Below are positions 45,552 to 54,914 of a stretch of DNA of 64,000 nucleotides, piece after piece. Below the pieces are notes generated by a model, which worked only from the letters and a program-made list of their open reading frames with translations, ran no database searches and was not told the origin of the DNA. A program made the position numbers and the translations under genes. Source of the DNA: a bacterium. GTDB lineage: Bacteria; Vulcanimicrobiota; Vulcanimicrobiia; Vulcanimicrobiales; Vulcanimicrobiaceae. The stretch covers positions 1-64,000 of the forward strand of contig JAJYRH010000004.1 of assembly GCA_021794205.1 (NCBI GenBank). The letters are read 5' to 3'. Positions within the stretch are counted from its first letter, which is position 1, and the number at the start of each line of letters is the position of its first letter.

Positions 45552-46992
45552 CGTAGGCTCGTACCTTAGCGGGCTCTCCACACGCGACGCAGACGCGATC
45601 GTCGCCATCCAGCGGCCGCAGAACGCGGGTCGTCGCCGAACATTCCGCCTTGATGTGCGCCTCGCACTCGGCGCGGTCGCACCAGGCGATATCGATCATT
45701 CCGGCGCGCGCGCGCGCCGCTTCATAGAACGCGTCGCGTTCGGTAATTCGAACGATGTGTGCGTCGAGCGCCTCCTTCGCTTGCCGGTAGAGCGACTCTT
45801 GAACCTGCTCGAGCGAGCGGCGCAGCTCGCTTTCGAGCGCCTCGACGGAGACGCTGCGCGAACGCTCGGCGGCACCCTTTTCGAGATCGCGCCGAACGAG
45901 AATGACGCTGCCCGCATCGACATCGCGCGGCCCGATCTCGATGCGTACCGGAACGCCGCGCATCTCCCACTCCGCATATTTCCAGCCCGGTGACTGGTCG
46001 CGATCGTCGACGCGCACGCGCATGCCGCTGCGTTTGAGCGCGGCGGCGAGCTCGCGAGCACGCTCGACCGCACGCCGGTCTTCACCGCGTACGATCGGAA
46101 TGAAGACCGCCTCGATCGGCGCGAGCTTCGGCGGAATGCGCAGCCCGCGGTCGTCGCCGTGCGCCATAATCATCGCCCCGAGCATGCGCCACGAGACGCC
46201 CCACGAGGTGGTGTAGGCGTGTTTGATCGCGCCGTCGGCATCCGTAAACTGAATGTTGAAAGCGCGCGAAAAATTTTGCCCGAGATCGTGCGAGGTTCCC
46301 GATTGCAACGCTTTTCCGTCGGGCATCAAGGCCTCGATGCTATAGGTCTCGATGGCACCCGGAAAACGTTCGCTCGCGCTCTTCGGCCCGGAGAGAACCG
46401 GGAGCGCCGCGACGTTGCGCGCGAACTCTTCGTAAACGCCGAGCATTTTCAGCGTCTCCTCGCGCGCTTCTTCGGCGGTCGCGTGAGCGGTGTGCCCCTC
46501 TTGCCAGAGAAACTCCATCGTGCGCAGGAACGGCCGCGTCGCTTTCTCCCAGCGTACGACGTTCGCCCATTGATTGATGAGAATCGGCAGGTCGCGATAG
46601 GACTCGACCCACTGCGCGTACATCGTTCCGATCGTCACCTCCGAGGTCGGGCGAATCGCGAGCCGCTCGGTGAGTTTTTCTCCGCCTCCATGCGTGACCC
46701 ACGCAACTTCAGGCGCGAATCCTTCGACGTGCTCCGCCTCTTTGGTGAGCAAACTCTCGGGAATCAACAGCGGGAAGTAGGCGTTTTCGTGCCCGGTGGC
46801 TTTAAAACGCGCGTCGAGTTCGCGCTGGAGATTCTCCCAAAGCCCGTACCCGTACGGGCGCAGAACGACGCAGCCGCGTACCGGCGCGTAGGAGATGAGT
46901 TCGGCCTTGAGGCAGACCGCAGTGTACCACGCCGAGAGATCTTCGGATTTCGGCGGGATCGATTTGGGGAGCGCGACGGGAGCTTCGGACAT
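45535..46992 (-). CDS. proS: Prolyl-tRNA synthetase (eukaryote/archaeal-type short form)
   Basis: A 485-residue class II synthetase of the ProS type 3/eukaryote-like subgroup. Motifs: APVRGCVVLRPYGYGLWENLQRELDARFKATGHENAYFPLLIP (~36-78), RPTSEVTIGTMYAQWVESYRDLPILINQWANVVRWE (~113-148), TRPFLRTMEFLWQEGHTAHA and an AYTTSWGVSWRMLGAMIMAHGDDRGLRIPP block. The C-terminal zinc-type domain ends with ...AECEAHIKAEC... and VCVACGEP. It lacks the bacterial editing insertion. ATG at 46992 is the conserved start; further upstream codons are in the divergent intergenic region. Confidence 0.96.
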   Translation of the reverse strand: MSEAPVALPKSIPPKSEDLSAWYTAVCLKAELISYAPVRGCVVLRPYGYGLWENLQRELDARFKATGHENAYFPLLIPESLLTKEAEHVEGFAPEVAWVTHGGGEKLTERLAIRPTSEVTIGTMYAQWVESYRDLPILINQWANVVRWEKATRPFLRTMEFLWQEGHTAHATAEEAREETLKMLGVYEEFARNVAALPVLSGPKSASERFPGAIETYSIEALMPDGKALQSGTSHDLGQNFSRAFNIQFTDADGAIKHAYTTSWGVSWRMLGAMIMAHGDDRGLRIPPKLAPIEAVFIPIVRGEDRRAVERARELAAALKRSGMRVRVDDRDQSPGWKYAEWEMRGVPVRIEIGPRDVDAGSVILVRRDLEKGAAERSRSVSVEALESELRRSLEQVQESLYRQAKEALDAHIVRITERDAFYEAARARAGMIDIAWCDRAECEAHIKAECSATTRVLRPLDGDDRVCVACGEPAKVRAYVAASY

Positions 46993-47056
46993 AAGCGCAC
47001 CGGGTTCGCGCGATTTGGCGGGGCCGCCTGCGCGCGGGCGCGAAGCCGAGCGAGCG

Positions 47057-47659
47057 ATGCCCAAACTTACCCGAATTTACACGCGCACCGGCGATGACGG
47101 GAGCACCGGCCTCGTCGGGGGCCAGCGAATCGCGAAGAACAGCCTCCGCATCGAGACCTACGGCACCGTCGACGAACTTTCAAGCGCGGTCGGACTCGCC
47201 CGAACCGAGATGCGCCCGCTGCTCGCCACGCACGAGCGTGCGCGGCGCCTCGACGCGTGGCTCGACTGGGTGCAGGACGCCCTCTTCAACCTTGGAAGCG
47301 ATCTCGCAACCTTACCGGCCAACCGCTGGGAAGGCATGCCGCTCACCTCTGCCGAGGACGTGCGCGCGCTCGAGCGCGCGATCGACGAAGCGCAGCGCGA
47401 TCTCGAACCGCTGGCGAACTTCATTCACCCCGGCGGTGCCCCGACCGGTGCCTTTCTCCACCTCGCGCGGACGGTCTGCCGCCGCGCGGAGCGCTTGCTC
47501 GTTACCCTGCGCGCCGAGGAGGACGGGCTCTCGATCGAGACCCTCCATTTTCTCAATCGTCTCTCCGATGCGCTCTTTGTCTGGTCGCGTTGGATCAACG
47601 CCGAACTCCACGAACCCGAATATCTCTGGAACCCCAAGAGCGCCCCGCCGACGCCCTGA
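47057..47659 (+). CDS. ATP:cob(I)alamin adenosyltransferase (PduO/MMAB type)
   Basis: A 200-residue PduO-type adenosyltransferase making adenosylcobalamin. It begins KLTRIYTRTGDDGSTGLVGGQRI and holds RIETYGTVDELSSAVGLAR, FILPGG-like FIHPGGAPTGAFLHLARTVCRRAERLLV (~125-152) and LNRLSDALFVWSRWIN. The ATG at 47057 is 64 bp from the divergent proS start. It is followed 49 bp later by a permease gene. Confidence 0.93.
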   Translation: MPKLTRIYTRTGDDGSTGLVGGQRIAKNSLRIETYGTVDELSSAVGLARTEMRPLLATHERARRLDAWLDWVQDALFNLGSDLATLPANRWEGMPLTSAEDVRALERAIDEAQRDLEPLANFIHPGGAPTGAFLHLARTVCRRAERLLVTLRAEEDGLSIETLHFLNRLSDALFVWSRWINAELHEPEYLWNPKSAPPTP

Positions 47660-47708
47660 CAGGTTCCTAAGGGGGACGCCGCGACCGAGCCTGCGAAGAG
47701 CGCGGCCG

Positions 47709-49232
47709 ATGGCATTTTTTGAACGGCTGTTCGCTACAACGAACGTCGAGCGGCTGCGCGCGCTCGCACAACGAAAAATTCTCAAACGCGCACTCTCCGC
47801 GAAGGACCTGGTGGCGATCGGCCTAGGGACGATGATCGGCGGCGGTATCTTTACCACCATCGGCACCGGGGTCAAGGGCGCGGGGCCCGCAGTCATCATC
47901 AGTTATTTGCTCGCCGGTATCACCTCGTTCTTCGCCGCGCTCTGCTATGCGGAGCTCGGTGCGATGGTGCCGATCGCCGGGAGCGCCTATACGTACGCCT
48001 ACGCGACGATGGGAAAACTCTTCGCATGGATCATCGGCTTCGCACTGATCTTCGAATACGGGATCAGCGCCGCGCCGGTCGCGCAGCAATTTTCGGCGGC
48101 GCTCCAGGACGTCTTAAAATCCGTCGGTTTCGTGCTGCCGACGTGGGCGCAACAATCGAACCTGGTCATCCACGGCGCGTGGTGGCAGCTCAATACGTGG
48201 GACCTGGGCCATTCCCAAGTCGACGTCGTCGGCGCGCTCTTCGTGCTCGCGCTCTCGCTGCTGCTTTCGGTCGGCATTCGCGAAACCGCGACGACGAATA
48301 ACGTTTTCGTCGTTCTGAAAATCTCGGCGCTGATGGTCTTTATCGTCGCCGGGCTCTTCCTCTTCCACCCGGCGAACCTCCAAAATTTCAACCCCTTCGG
48401 ATGGGGAAAGCTCACGCCGTTCGGCGGCTCTGCCGACTATAACTCTACCGTACAACCCTATGGAATCGTCGCCATCGCGGCGTACGTGTTCTTTAGTTAC
48501 ATCGGATTCGATACCGCCACCACCACCGCCGAAGAGTGCAAAAATCCCAAACGCGACGTCCCGCTCGGCGTACTCGGAGCGCTCGGCATCGGCACGCTGA
48601 TCTACTGCGCGACGGCGATCGTCCTCGTCGGCGCGATGCCCTGGTCGACGGTGCCGATCAAAGACCCGCTCGTCGTCGCCCTCGCACCGCTCCATCTTCC
48701 GTTCGTGAGCGCGATTATCGTCATCGGCGTCCTCGCTGGCACCACCAGCGTCGCCCTGAGCTCGCTGCTCGGGCAATCGCGCATCTTCTACGTGATGGCG
48801 CGCGATAAAATGCTCCCGCCGATCGTCGCGAAAGTCCACCCGAAATTCAAAACGCCGGTCAACACGACGATGTTTACCGGATTCGCGGTCGCGATCCTCA
48901 CGCTCGTCGTTCCGTTGAATCAGCTCTTGAATTTGGTCAACATCGGCACGCTGATCGCATTTACGGTCGTCTGCGCCGGGGTGCTCTATCTCCGGAAACG
49001 GAAGCCCGATATGCCGCGAAGTTTCCGCGTTCCGTTCGTGCCCCTCTTCCCGATCCTCGGTATCGTTTCGTCGCTCTTTCTCGCTATCTTCGGGCTCTCG
49101 CGTACGACGTGGGAATGGTTTGCGGGCGCACTGGTGATCGGACTGATCTTCTTCTTCAGCTACGGATTCTGGCGCTCGAATCCCGAGCAAATCGTTCCCG
49201 TCGACGAACCCGAGGGGCTCAGCGAGGTTTAA
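47709..49232 (+). CDS. APC-family amino acid permease
   Basis: A 507-residue, 12-helix transporter of the amino acid-polyamine-organocation superfamily (cationic amino acid transporter-like). The consensus helix 1 KDLVAIGLGTMIGGGIFTTIGTG (~32-54), GPAVIISYLLAGITSFFAALCYAELGAMVP, the FFSYIGFDTATTTAEECKNPKRDVP block (~255-280) and the C-terminal RKRKPDMPRSFRVPFVPLFPILG are typical. Substrate is probably a cationic or neutral amino acid. It is convergent with a stalk-domain gene, with a 14-bp overlap of the tails. Confidence 0.93.
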   Translation: MAFFERLFATTNVERLRALAQRKILKRALSAKDLVAIGLGTMIGGGIFTTIGTGVKGAGPAVIISYLLAGITSFFAALCYAELGAMVPIAGSAYTYAYATMGKLFAWIIGFALIFEYGISAAPVAQQFSAALQDVLKSVGFVLPTWAQQSNLVIHGAWWQLNTWDLGHSQVDVVGALFVLALSLLLSVGIRETATTNNVFVVLKISALMVFIVAGLFLFHPANLQNFNPFGWGKLTPFGGSADYNSTVQPYGIVAIAAYVFFSYIGFDTATTTAEECKNPKRDVPLGVLGALGIGTLIYCATAIVLVGAMPWSTVPIKDPLVVALAPLHLPFVSAIIVIGVLAGTTSVALSSLLGQSRIFYVMARDKMLPPIVAKVHPKFKTPVNTTMFTGFAVAILTLVVPLNQLLNLVNIGTLIAFTVVCAGVLYLRKRKPDMPRSFRVPFVPLFPILGIVSSLFLAIFGLSRTTWEWFAGALVIGLIFFFSYGFWRSNPEQIVPVDEPEGLSEV

Positions 49233-49689
49233 CCGCGCCCTGGAAGTTGAGCCCGGGGGTCAGGATATCGACGCGATTTTTCGCCTTTTCGTAGGCGACG
49301 TGAACGGCGAAGGCGCGCGAGATAATTCCCGCGTCGACCATCGTTCGGCCGTGCAGCACGAAGGGCGCGCGGCTCAGCTCGATCGACCGACCGTTGAGAT
49401 TCGCAAATCGATCGCCGATGCGGAAACGCACGATGGTACGCCCGCGCAGCAAGATCACTTCGCGCTTCGCGGAATCGAGCTCCACTTCGCCACCGACGCG
49501 CCGGGCGATGCCACGGACCGGAAGATAGAGATGGTCGTCCGCGGTAACGAAGGGCGCGACCCGCGGATTGACCACGCGTCCGTTCACGCGCAATTCCGGG
49601 CGCTGCGCGAGCGCGAGCCAGAGTGCGGCAAAGGCGGCGAGCGCACAGGTCAGCAGAACGGTGCGAGCGCGCGGAACGGCGTAGGTCAT
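49219..49689 (-). CDS. Exported stalk-domain (copper amine oxidase N-like) protein
   Basis: A 156-residue product: N-terminal hydrophobic signal or anchor (TVLLTCALAAFAALWLALAQ), then a small domain of the copper-amine-oxidase-N/stalk type (about 30-140). It shows LRVNGRVVNPRVAPFVTADDHLYLPVRGIARRVGGEVELD (~33-72) and MVDAGIISRAFAVHVAYEKAKNRVDI (~118-143). It resembles the N-terminal domain of the larger protein at 7939-9441. It overlaps ispG by ATGA. Confidence 0.8.
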   Translation of the reverse strand: MTYAVPRARTVLLTCALAAFAALWLALAQRPELRVNGRVVNPRVAPFVTADDHLYLPVRGIARRVGGEVELDSAKREVILLRGRTIVRFRIGDRFANLNGRSIELSRAPFVLHGRTMVDAGIISRAFAVHVAYEKAKNRVDILTPGLNFQGAVKPR

Positions 49690-50828
49690 GTGACGAGCGT
49701 CACCTCGTGTCGGTACGCCGGATATTTTTCCAGGATCACGCGCTCGATCTCCACGCGCAACGCTCCCAAGAGTTCGTCTTCGGGATAGGTGCCGATCAGC
49801 GCTCCAGCGCGGTAGATCGCGCCCTTTCCCTTGCCGCCGGCGACGCCGACGTCGGCCATCTTCGATTCACCCGGCCCGTTGACGACGCATCCCATGACCG
49901 CGACCTTCACCGGTGCGGTGTAGAGCTTCGCAATCGCTTCGACGCTGCGACCGAGTTCGAGCACGGAGATCTCCGCTCGCCCGCAACTCGGGCAAGCCGT
50001 AATGTCGAAGCCCTTCTCGCGCAGGCCGAGCGATTTCAAAATGCCCCAGCAGACCGGAATCTCTTCGATCGGATCGGCGGCGAGGGAGACGCGAATCGTG
50101 TCACCGATTCCTTCGAAAAGCAATATCCCCAAACCGATCGAGGATTTAATCGTTCCGTCGCGCAGCAAGCCCGCCTCGGTGATGCCGAGGTGGAGCGGGT
50201 ATGGCGTATTTCGCTCGCGCAAGCGCGCGTCCATGAGGCGATAGGCGTGCACCGTGGTGATGACGTCGTGCGCCTTCAGCGAGACGGCGATATCGTCGTG
50301 GCCGTGCTCTTCGAGCATCTCGATATGTCGGAGCGCCGACTCCACCATCGCCTCGGCGCAATGTCCGAGCCGCTCCTCGATATCGGGAGCGAGCGATCCC
50401 ATGTTTACCCCAACGCGAATCGGAATGCCGCGTGTTTTCGCCGCGAGCACCACCTCGGCGACCTTCTTCGGATCGCGAATGTTTCCGGGATTGAGCCGTA
50501 ACTTTGCCACGCCCGCCTCGATTGCGGCGAGCGCCATGCGATGGTCGAAGTGAATGTCGGCGACGATGGGGACCGGAGAACGATGGACGATCGCCGGAAG
50601 CCCAGCCGCGTCGGGCGGGTCTTTCACCGTGACCCGAACCACCTCGCAGCCTTCCATCGCCAAGCCGTAAATTTGCTCGAGCGTCGCATCGGCATCGGCG
50701 GTATCGGTCGTCGTCATCGATTGCACGACGACGGGATGGTCGCCGCCGATCCAGACGCGTTTCACATCCTCCTTGCCGGTTTTATTGAAGAGTTCGATCC
50801 CCTTGCTCTTCCGACGAAGGCGCAACAT
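49686..50828 (-). CDS. ispG: (E)-4-hydroxy-3-methylbut-2-enyl-diphosphate synthase
   Basis: A 380-residue MEP-pathway enzyme (GcpE). It starts KRVWIGGDHPVVVQSMTTTDTADADATLEQI (~24-54). TIM-barrel motifs are ADIHFDHRMAL and LRLNPGNIRDPKK, and the C-terminal [4Fe-4S] ligands are in ACPSCGR and MGCVVNGPGE. The start overlaps the rseP stop by one base and the end overlaps the stalk-domain gene by ATGA. It belongs to the same block as dxr and uppS. Confidence 0.97.
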   Translation of the reverse strand: MLRLRRKSKGIELFNKTGKEDVKRVWIGGDHPVVVQSMTTTDTADADATLEQIYGLAMEGCEVVRVTVKDPPDAAGLPAIVHRSPVPIVADIHFDHRMALAAIEAGVAKLRLNPGNIRDPKKVAEVVLAAKTRGIPIRVGVNMGSLAPDIEERLGHCAEAMVESALRHIEMLEEHGHDDIAVSLKAHDVITTVHAYRLMDARLRERNTPYPLHLGITEAGLLRDGTIKSSIGLGILLFEGIGDTIRVSLAADPIEEIPVCWGILKSLGLREKGFDITACPSCGRAEISVLELGRSVEAIAKLYTAPVKVAVMGCVVNGPGESKMADVGVAGGKGKGAIYRAGALIGTYPEDELLGALRVEIERVILEKYPAYRHEVTLVT

Positions 50829-51958
50829 CAGTTCAATGCCCCTTTTCCGGCGATGATATTGCCGATATCGTGAACCGCAATCACGGCGAAGAGCGCGAGC
50901 ACCACGGCGAATCCCGCGAAGTGCACCATCGCTTCGCGCTCGGGATCGACCGGTTTGCCGCGCAGCAACTCGGCGATGATGAATGCGGCGCGGCCGCCGT
51001 CGAGCGCGGGAATCGGCAAGAGGTTAAAGAGCCCGAGTGCAAACGAGATCGTCGCTGCGAGCGCAAAATAGGGGCCCCAGCCGAGATCCTGAATCGCAAT
51101 CGCGGCTCGGCCGATGCCGATCGGCCCGCTGACTTGCCCGGCATATTTCGTGAAATGCGTGACGAGCTTCTCGATACTGCCGACGCTCTGCGCCGCGATA
51201 AGGCCGTAGGTATAGCCCGCATCGACGAAAGCATCCGTAAAACCGACCCGTTCGTAGGGAACGCTCGGAACGATACCGATACAGCCTTCGCGCGGGTCCC
51301 CCGGACAGGGAGCGGGCGTAGCGGTACGGAGGATGGTCGCACCGTCGTGGAGGTACCCGATGTGCAGCGTCTTACCGAGGGAGGCGTGTAATTTCTTCAC
51401 CAACGCCGTTCCGTCGGCGTACGCCACGCCGTCGACCGTGGCGATGCGATCGCCGGGAAGGATGCCCGCGCGTTGCGCCGGCGAACCGCCCTGTACTTCA
51501 GCGACGACCGTACTCGGATGCGAAGAGGCGACGCCGAACGCCAGGATGCCGACGACGAGAATCACGTACGCGAGAATGAAGTTGACGATCGGCCCCGCGA
51601 GCACGATGGCGAGACGGGCGAGCGGCGGCTTCCCCTGAAAATCACCATCCTCCGTCGCTCCGGCGCCGCGAAATTCCCGTTGCTGCTCGGCCTGCGTGCG
51701 CGTTCCGTCCTCACCGAGCATCGCGCAGTAGCCACCGATTGGAAGGGCGCGAACGGAGTAGAGCGTTCCGCTGCGCTGGCTGGTAAACCCGAACAGTTTC
51801 GGCCCCATTCCTAACGCGAACTCGTTGACGCGCACCCCATTGCGGCGCGCGATGAGAAAATGCCCGAGTTCGTGGAGCACCACGAGCACCGAGAGCATGA
51901 CCAGAAACGTGAGGATTTTCCCCAACGTCGCGATGGGAATGAACGCTAAGAGATGCAT
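50828..51958 (-). CDS. rseP: RIP metalloprotease RseP/site-2 protease
   Basis: A 376-residue M50 membrane metalloprotease. Zinc motif HELGH (~29-33, VLHELGHFLIARRNGVRV), a PDZ domain (about 150-235, PAQRAGILPGDRIATVDG) and the second-metal LDGGRAAFI block (FNLLPIPALDGG) are clear. It cleaves membrane-bound anti-sigma or stress regulators. It is next to dxr with no gap, in the conserved order cdsA-dxr-rseP-ispG. Confidence 0.95.
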   Translation of the reverse strand: MHLLAFIPIATLGKILTFLVMLSVLVVLHELGHFLIARRNGVRVNEFALGMGPKLFGFTSQRSGTLYSVRALPIGGYCAMLGEDGTRTQAEQQREFRGAGATEDGDFQGKPPLARLAIVLAGPIVNFILAYVILVVGILAFGVASSHPSTVVAEVQGGSPAQRAGILPGDRIATVDGVAYADGTALVKKLHASLGKTLHIGYLHDGATILRTATPAPCPGDPREGCIGIVPSVPYERVGFTDAFVDAGYTYGLIAAQSVGSIEKLVTHFTKYAGQVSGPIGIGRAAIAIQDLGWGPYFALAATISFALGLFNLLPIPALDGGRAAFIIAELLRGKPVDPEREAMVHFAGFAVVLALFAVIAVHDIGNIIAGKGALN

Positions 51959-53113
51959 CTAAACTCCAGTGGAGAGCGAGGAGTGCGCGGCGAGTCGAGC
52001 GCGCACGAACGCGCGCGCCGCATCGTCGGCACTGCGGAGGCCGGGAAGCGTGAGATCGTCGTGGGGAACGCCCTCGAGCGCCTCGCCGACGAGCGTGGGA
52101 ATATCGCCGAAGCGAATCGCGCCCGCAACGAAGGCTTCGACGGCGATTTCGTTCGCCGCCGAGAGCACGGCGGGAGCGCAGCCGCCGCGCCGTAAGGCGT
52201 GGTAAGCGAGGGCGAGGCTTGGGAAGCGCTGCGTATCGACACGTTCGTAATCATAACGCAGCGACGTCGCATTCGGTTGTGCCCCGAGGAGCGCGAGGGG
52301 ATCCAACGGCGCCTCCGCCGGCGCCCGCCCGAGCCGTTCGGGATAGGCGAGGGCGTAGCCGATGGGCACCCGCATATCGGGGGCGCAGAGTTGGGCTTTG
52401 ACGCTGCCGTCGCTAAAGAGCACCGCCCCATGCAGGAGGGACTGCGGGTGAACGACCACCAGCACGCGATCGGCCGGCATCGCGAAGAGCCGGGAGGCCT
52501 CGATCGCTTCGAGCCCCTTGTTCATCAGGGTCGCCGAATCGATCGTGTTCTTCGTGCCCATGCGCCAGGTCGGATGCTCGAGCGCCTGCTCGAGCGTCGC
52601 CGCAGCGATCGCCTCGGCCGAGGCGCCGCGGAACGGCCCGCCCGAAGCCGTGATTAACAACGCCGCGACCCGCGTACGATCCTCACCGACGAGACATTGA
52701 AAGAGCGCGCTGTGTTCGGAGTCGACCGGGAGCAGCCGCCCACCGCCGCGCGCGACGGCATCGACGAGGAGCTCGCCCGCGGCGACGATCGCTTCTTTGT
52801 TGGCGACGGCGAGATCGATGCCGCGCTGCGCCGCAGCGAAGATCGCGTCGAGCGCGACCGCCCCCGTCGTCGCCGCGAGGACGATATCGGCGCCGCTCTC
52901 GGTCGCAGCGCGCAACAGGCCCTCCGTACCGTCGCGGACGTCGACGGCGATGCGCGGCGCAAACTTCCGCACTTGCCGCTCTAGCAGCGCATGGTTCTTT
53001 CCAGCCGCGAGCGCAACGACGTCGAATCGTTCGGGATGTGCCGCGATTACATCGAGGGCTTGCGTCCCGATCGACCCCGTCGAACCGAGAATCGCAACTT
53101 TTCTGCGCGTCAT
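51959..53113 (-). CDS. dxr: 1-deoxy-D-xylulose 5-phosphate reductoisomerase
   Basis: A 384-residue MEP-pathway enzyme. NADPH fold VAILGSTGSIGTQALDVI (5-22), LAVANKEAIVAAGELL and active-site VDSEHSALFQCLVG. The ITASGGPFRG loop and KNTIDSATLMNKGLEAIEA are also typical. Start and motifs are standard. It ends flush with rseP and lies 1 bp downstream of cdsA. Confidence 0.97.
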   Translation of the reverse strand: MTRRKVAILGSTGSIGTQALDVIAAHPERFDVVALAAGKNHALLERQVRKFAPRIAVDVRDGTEGLLRAATESGADIVLAATTGAVALDAIFAAAQRGIDLAVANKEAIVAAGELLVDAVARGGGRLLPVDSEHSALFQCLVGEDRTRVAALLITASGGPFRGASAEAIAAATLEQALEHPTWRMGTKNTIDSATLMNKGLEAIEASRLFAMPADRVLVVVHPQSLLHGAVLFSDGSVKAQLCAPDMRVPIGYALAYPERLGRAPAEAPLDPLALLGAQPNATSLRYDYERVDTQRFPSLALAYHALRRGGCAPAVLSAANEIAVEAFVAGAIRFGDIPTLVGEALEGVPHDDLTLPGLRSADDAARAFVRARLAAHSSLSTGV

Positions 53114-53114
53114 A

Positions 53115-53975
53115 TCAGCGGACGCTCAACAGGCCCAGAATGTGGAGCGATGCGAAAAAGACGGTACCGCCGAAGAGATACGAATCGAAGCGATCGAGAA
53201 AACCGCCGTGGCCGACGATCGCGGTTCCCGTATCTTTCACGCCGACGTCACGCTTGAGTGCCGATTCGACGAGATCGCCCGCTTGCGCGCCGATATTGGT
53301 CGCCGCTGCAAGAGCCACCGCCTGCCAGAGCGTGAGCCCCAGCGGAACGTAGGTGCTCGCGATCGCCGCGAGCGCCGAGACGGCGAGCAACGCTCCCACC
53401 GAGCCCTCGACGGTCTTCTTCGGCGAGATACGCGTGAGCTGGCGGCGCCCGAAACGATTGCCGATCAACATGCCGAAGATATCGGTCATGGCGATGCAGA
53501 GCAGCGCAAAGACGGTCCACGCAGCTCCGACGCCGGGAACGTTCCGCAAAAAAACGAGATAGGTGAGGAGCTTGCCGATGTAGAGCACGGCGAGCAACGT
53601 ATAGGCGGTGCGCGCGAAATAGCCGCGCTGATCGCCGTACATGCCGATGGAGAACGCAGCGATCGTCACCCCCGCGAGCAAGACGCCCTCCCATTTTTGT
53701 AACCGATTGAGGCTCGCGAGAACGATATATGCGAAAACGCCGAGAACGGCGATCGGATATTCGAGTTCCTGCCCTTTGATTTCGCAGAGCGCGTTGAGTT
53801 CGTAGATACACGCGAGCCCGATCGCGAGGACCAAGAGATCGAACGCCGGCGCCCATGCGATCGAGGGCAGTCCTATGGCGGCGATCAGCAGGCCGACGGC
53901 GACGCGGCGCTTGGTCACCCGCGCTCGCCCGGACATAACCGCGGAGGCAGAGCTCGACGCGACCGACTCGCTCAT
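53115..53975 (-). CDS. cdsA: Phosphatidate cytidylyltransferase
   Basis: A 286-residue membrane enzyme making CDP-diacylglycerol. Eight or so helices are followed by the signature SPKKTVEGSVGALLAV and GDLVESALKRDVGVKDTGTAIVGHGGFLDRFDS (~237-269), including the metal-binding KRD and GHGG-x3-DRxDS. The first ~30 residues are polar and Ser/Ala-rich. It overlaps uppS by ATGA. Confidence 0.95.
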   Translation of the reverse strand: MSESVASSSASAVMSGRARVTKRRVAVGLLIAAIGLPSIAWAPAFDLLVLAIGLACIYELNALCEIKGQELEYPIAVLGVFAYIVLASLNRLQKWEGVLLAGVTIAAFSIGMYGDQRGYFARTAYTLLAVLYIGKLLTYLVFLRNVPGVGAAWTVFALLCIAMTDIFGMLIGNRFGRRQLTRISPKKTVEGSVGALLAVSALAAIASTYVPLGLTLWQAVALAAATNIGAQAGDLVESALKRDVGVKDTGTAIVGHGGFLDRFDSYLFGGTVFFASLHILGLLSVR

Positions 53976-54706
53976 GCGCCCCAGCGCCGCGCGCGCCTAC
54001 CGAACTCTTCGATCGCTGCGGTTAAATCCGCGCGCGAGAAATCGGGCCAGAAGATATCGCTCATTACCAACTCCGCGTAGGCGGCTTGATAGAGCAGAAA
54101 GTTCGAGAGCCGCTGCTCCCCTCCGGGGCGAATGACGAGATCGGGGTCGGGAAGATCGGCGGTCGCGAGATGCGCTGCGAGCGTCTCTTCGTCGATCTCA
54201 TCGGGGGCTAACCTCCCCGCCGCAACCTCGCGAGCGACCGCGCGCATCGCATCGCGAAGCTCCGCACGCGAGCTATAATTCACCGCGAGGTTCAGCAGTA
54301 AGCCGGTATTCGACGACGTTTCGCGCGCGAGCGATTCCAGGGCCTCGCGCGAACGCGTCGGCAACGCTTCCCAATCGCCGATGATCCGCACGCGCACGTT
54401 GTTCTTCTTAAGTTCGGCGAGTTCGGTGCGCGCGAAAAAAACGCAGAGATCGAAGAGAAAGGAGATCTCGGTCGGCTCGCGGCGCCAGTTTTCGGTGGAG
54501 AAGCCGTAGACCGTCAGCACTTCGACGCCGAAGTCGCTCGCCGCGCGCGTCACCTCTCGCAAGGCGAGGATACCGCGCCGATGCCCCTCGACGGCGGGCA
54601 AGCCGCGACGGCGCGCCCAGCGGCGATTGCCGTCCATAATGATCGCGATATGGCGCGGGATCGCTGCAGCGGCCTCGGATGGCGGTTGCGGAGCGGAGGT
54701 TTTCAC
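53972..54706 (-). CDS. uppS: Isoprenyl transferase (undecaprenyl diphosphate synthase)
   Basis: A 244-residue cis-prenyltransferase. Motif I IAIIMDGNRRWARRRGLPAVEGHRRG (~19-44) has the catalytic Asp, then VYGFSTENWRREPTE, LNLAVNYSSRAEL, DLVIRPGGEQRLSNFL and SDIFWPDFS. The GTG at 54706 is chosen as it overlaps the preceding small gene by GTGA and gives a short N-terminal tail; the frame is open further upstream. Confidence 0.94.
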   Translation of the reverse strand: MKTSAPQPPSEAAAAIPRHIAIIMDGNRRWARRRGLPAVEGHRRGILALREVTRAASDFGVEVLTVYGFSTENWRREPTEISFLFDLCVFFARTELAELKKNNVRVRIIGDWEALPTRSREALESLARETSSNTGLLLNLAVNYSSRAELRDAMRAVAREVAAGRLAPDEIDEETLAAHLATADLPDPDLVIRPGGEQRLSNFLLYQAAYAELVMSDIFWPDFSRADLTAAIEEFGRRARRWGA

Positions 54707-54903
54707 GACGCGTCGACGCGATCGTAGCGTTCGTATCCCGCGAGCAGCTCGAGGCCGCCCTCGGTCGCGCGCACGTTGATGACGCGGAGCCTCCCTACGC
54801 CGACCCACGCGCCGAAGGGGCGCACGACATGCGTCCGCAGGCACCGATCGCCGAGCAATCGGCGGGCCTGGACCTCGGGCATCAACGCGAAGTGCGGGTC
54901 CAC
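54703..54903 (-). CDS. Small protein between frr and uppS, function unknown
   Basis: A 66-residue frame starts with a GTG at 54903, 11 bp after the frr stop, and ends in a GTGA overlap with uppS. The sequence (DPHFALMPEVQARRLLG, then VVRPFGAWVGVGRLRVINVRA) is not low-complexity and its fit into the spaced operon suggests a real gene. I do not recognise it. There is no strong Shine-Dalgarno near the GTG. It could be a spurious frame whose only role is coupling. Confidence 0.5.
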   Translation of the reverse strand: MDPHFALMPEVQARRLLGDRCLRTHVVRPFGAWVGVGRLRVINVRATEGGLELLAGYERYDRVDAS

Positions 54904-54914
54904 GAAGCTCTGCG

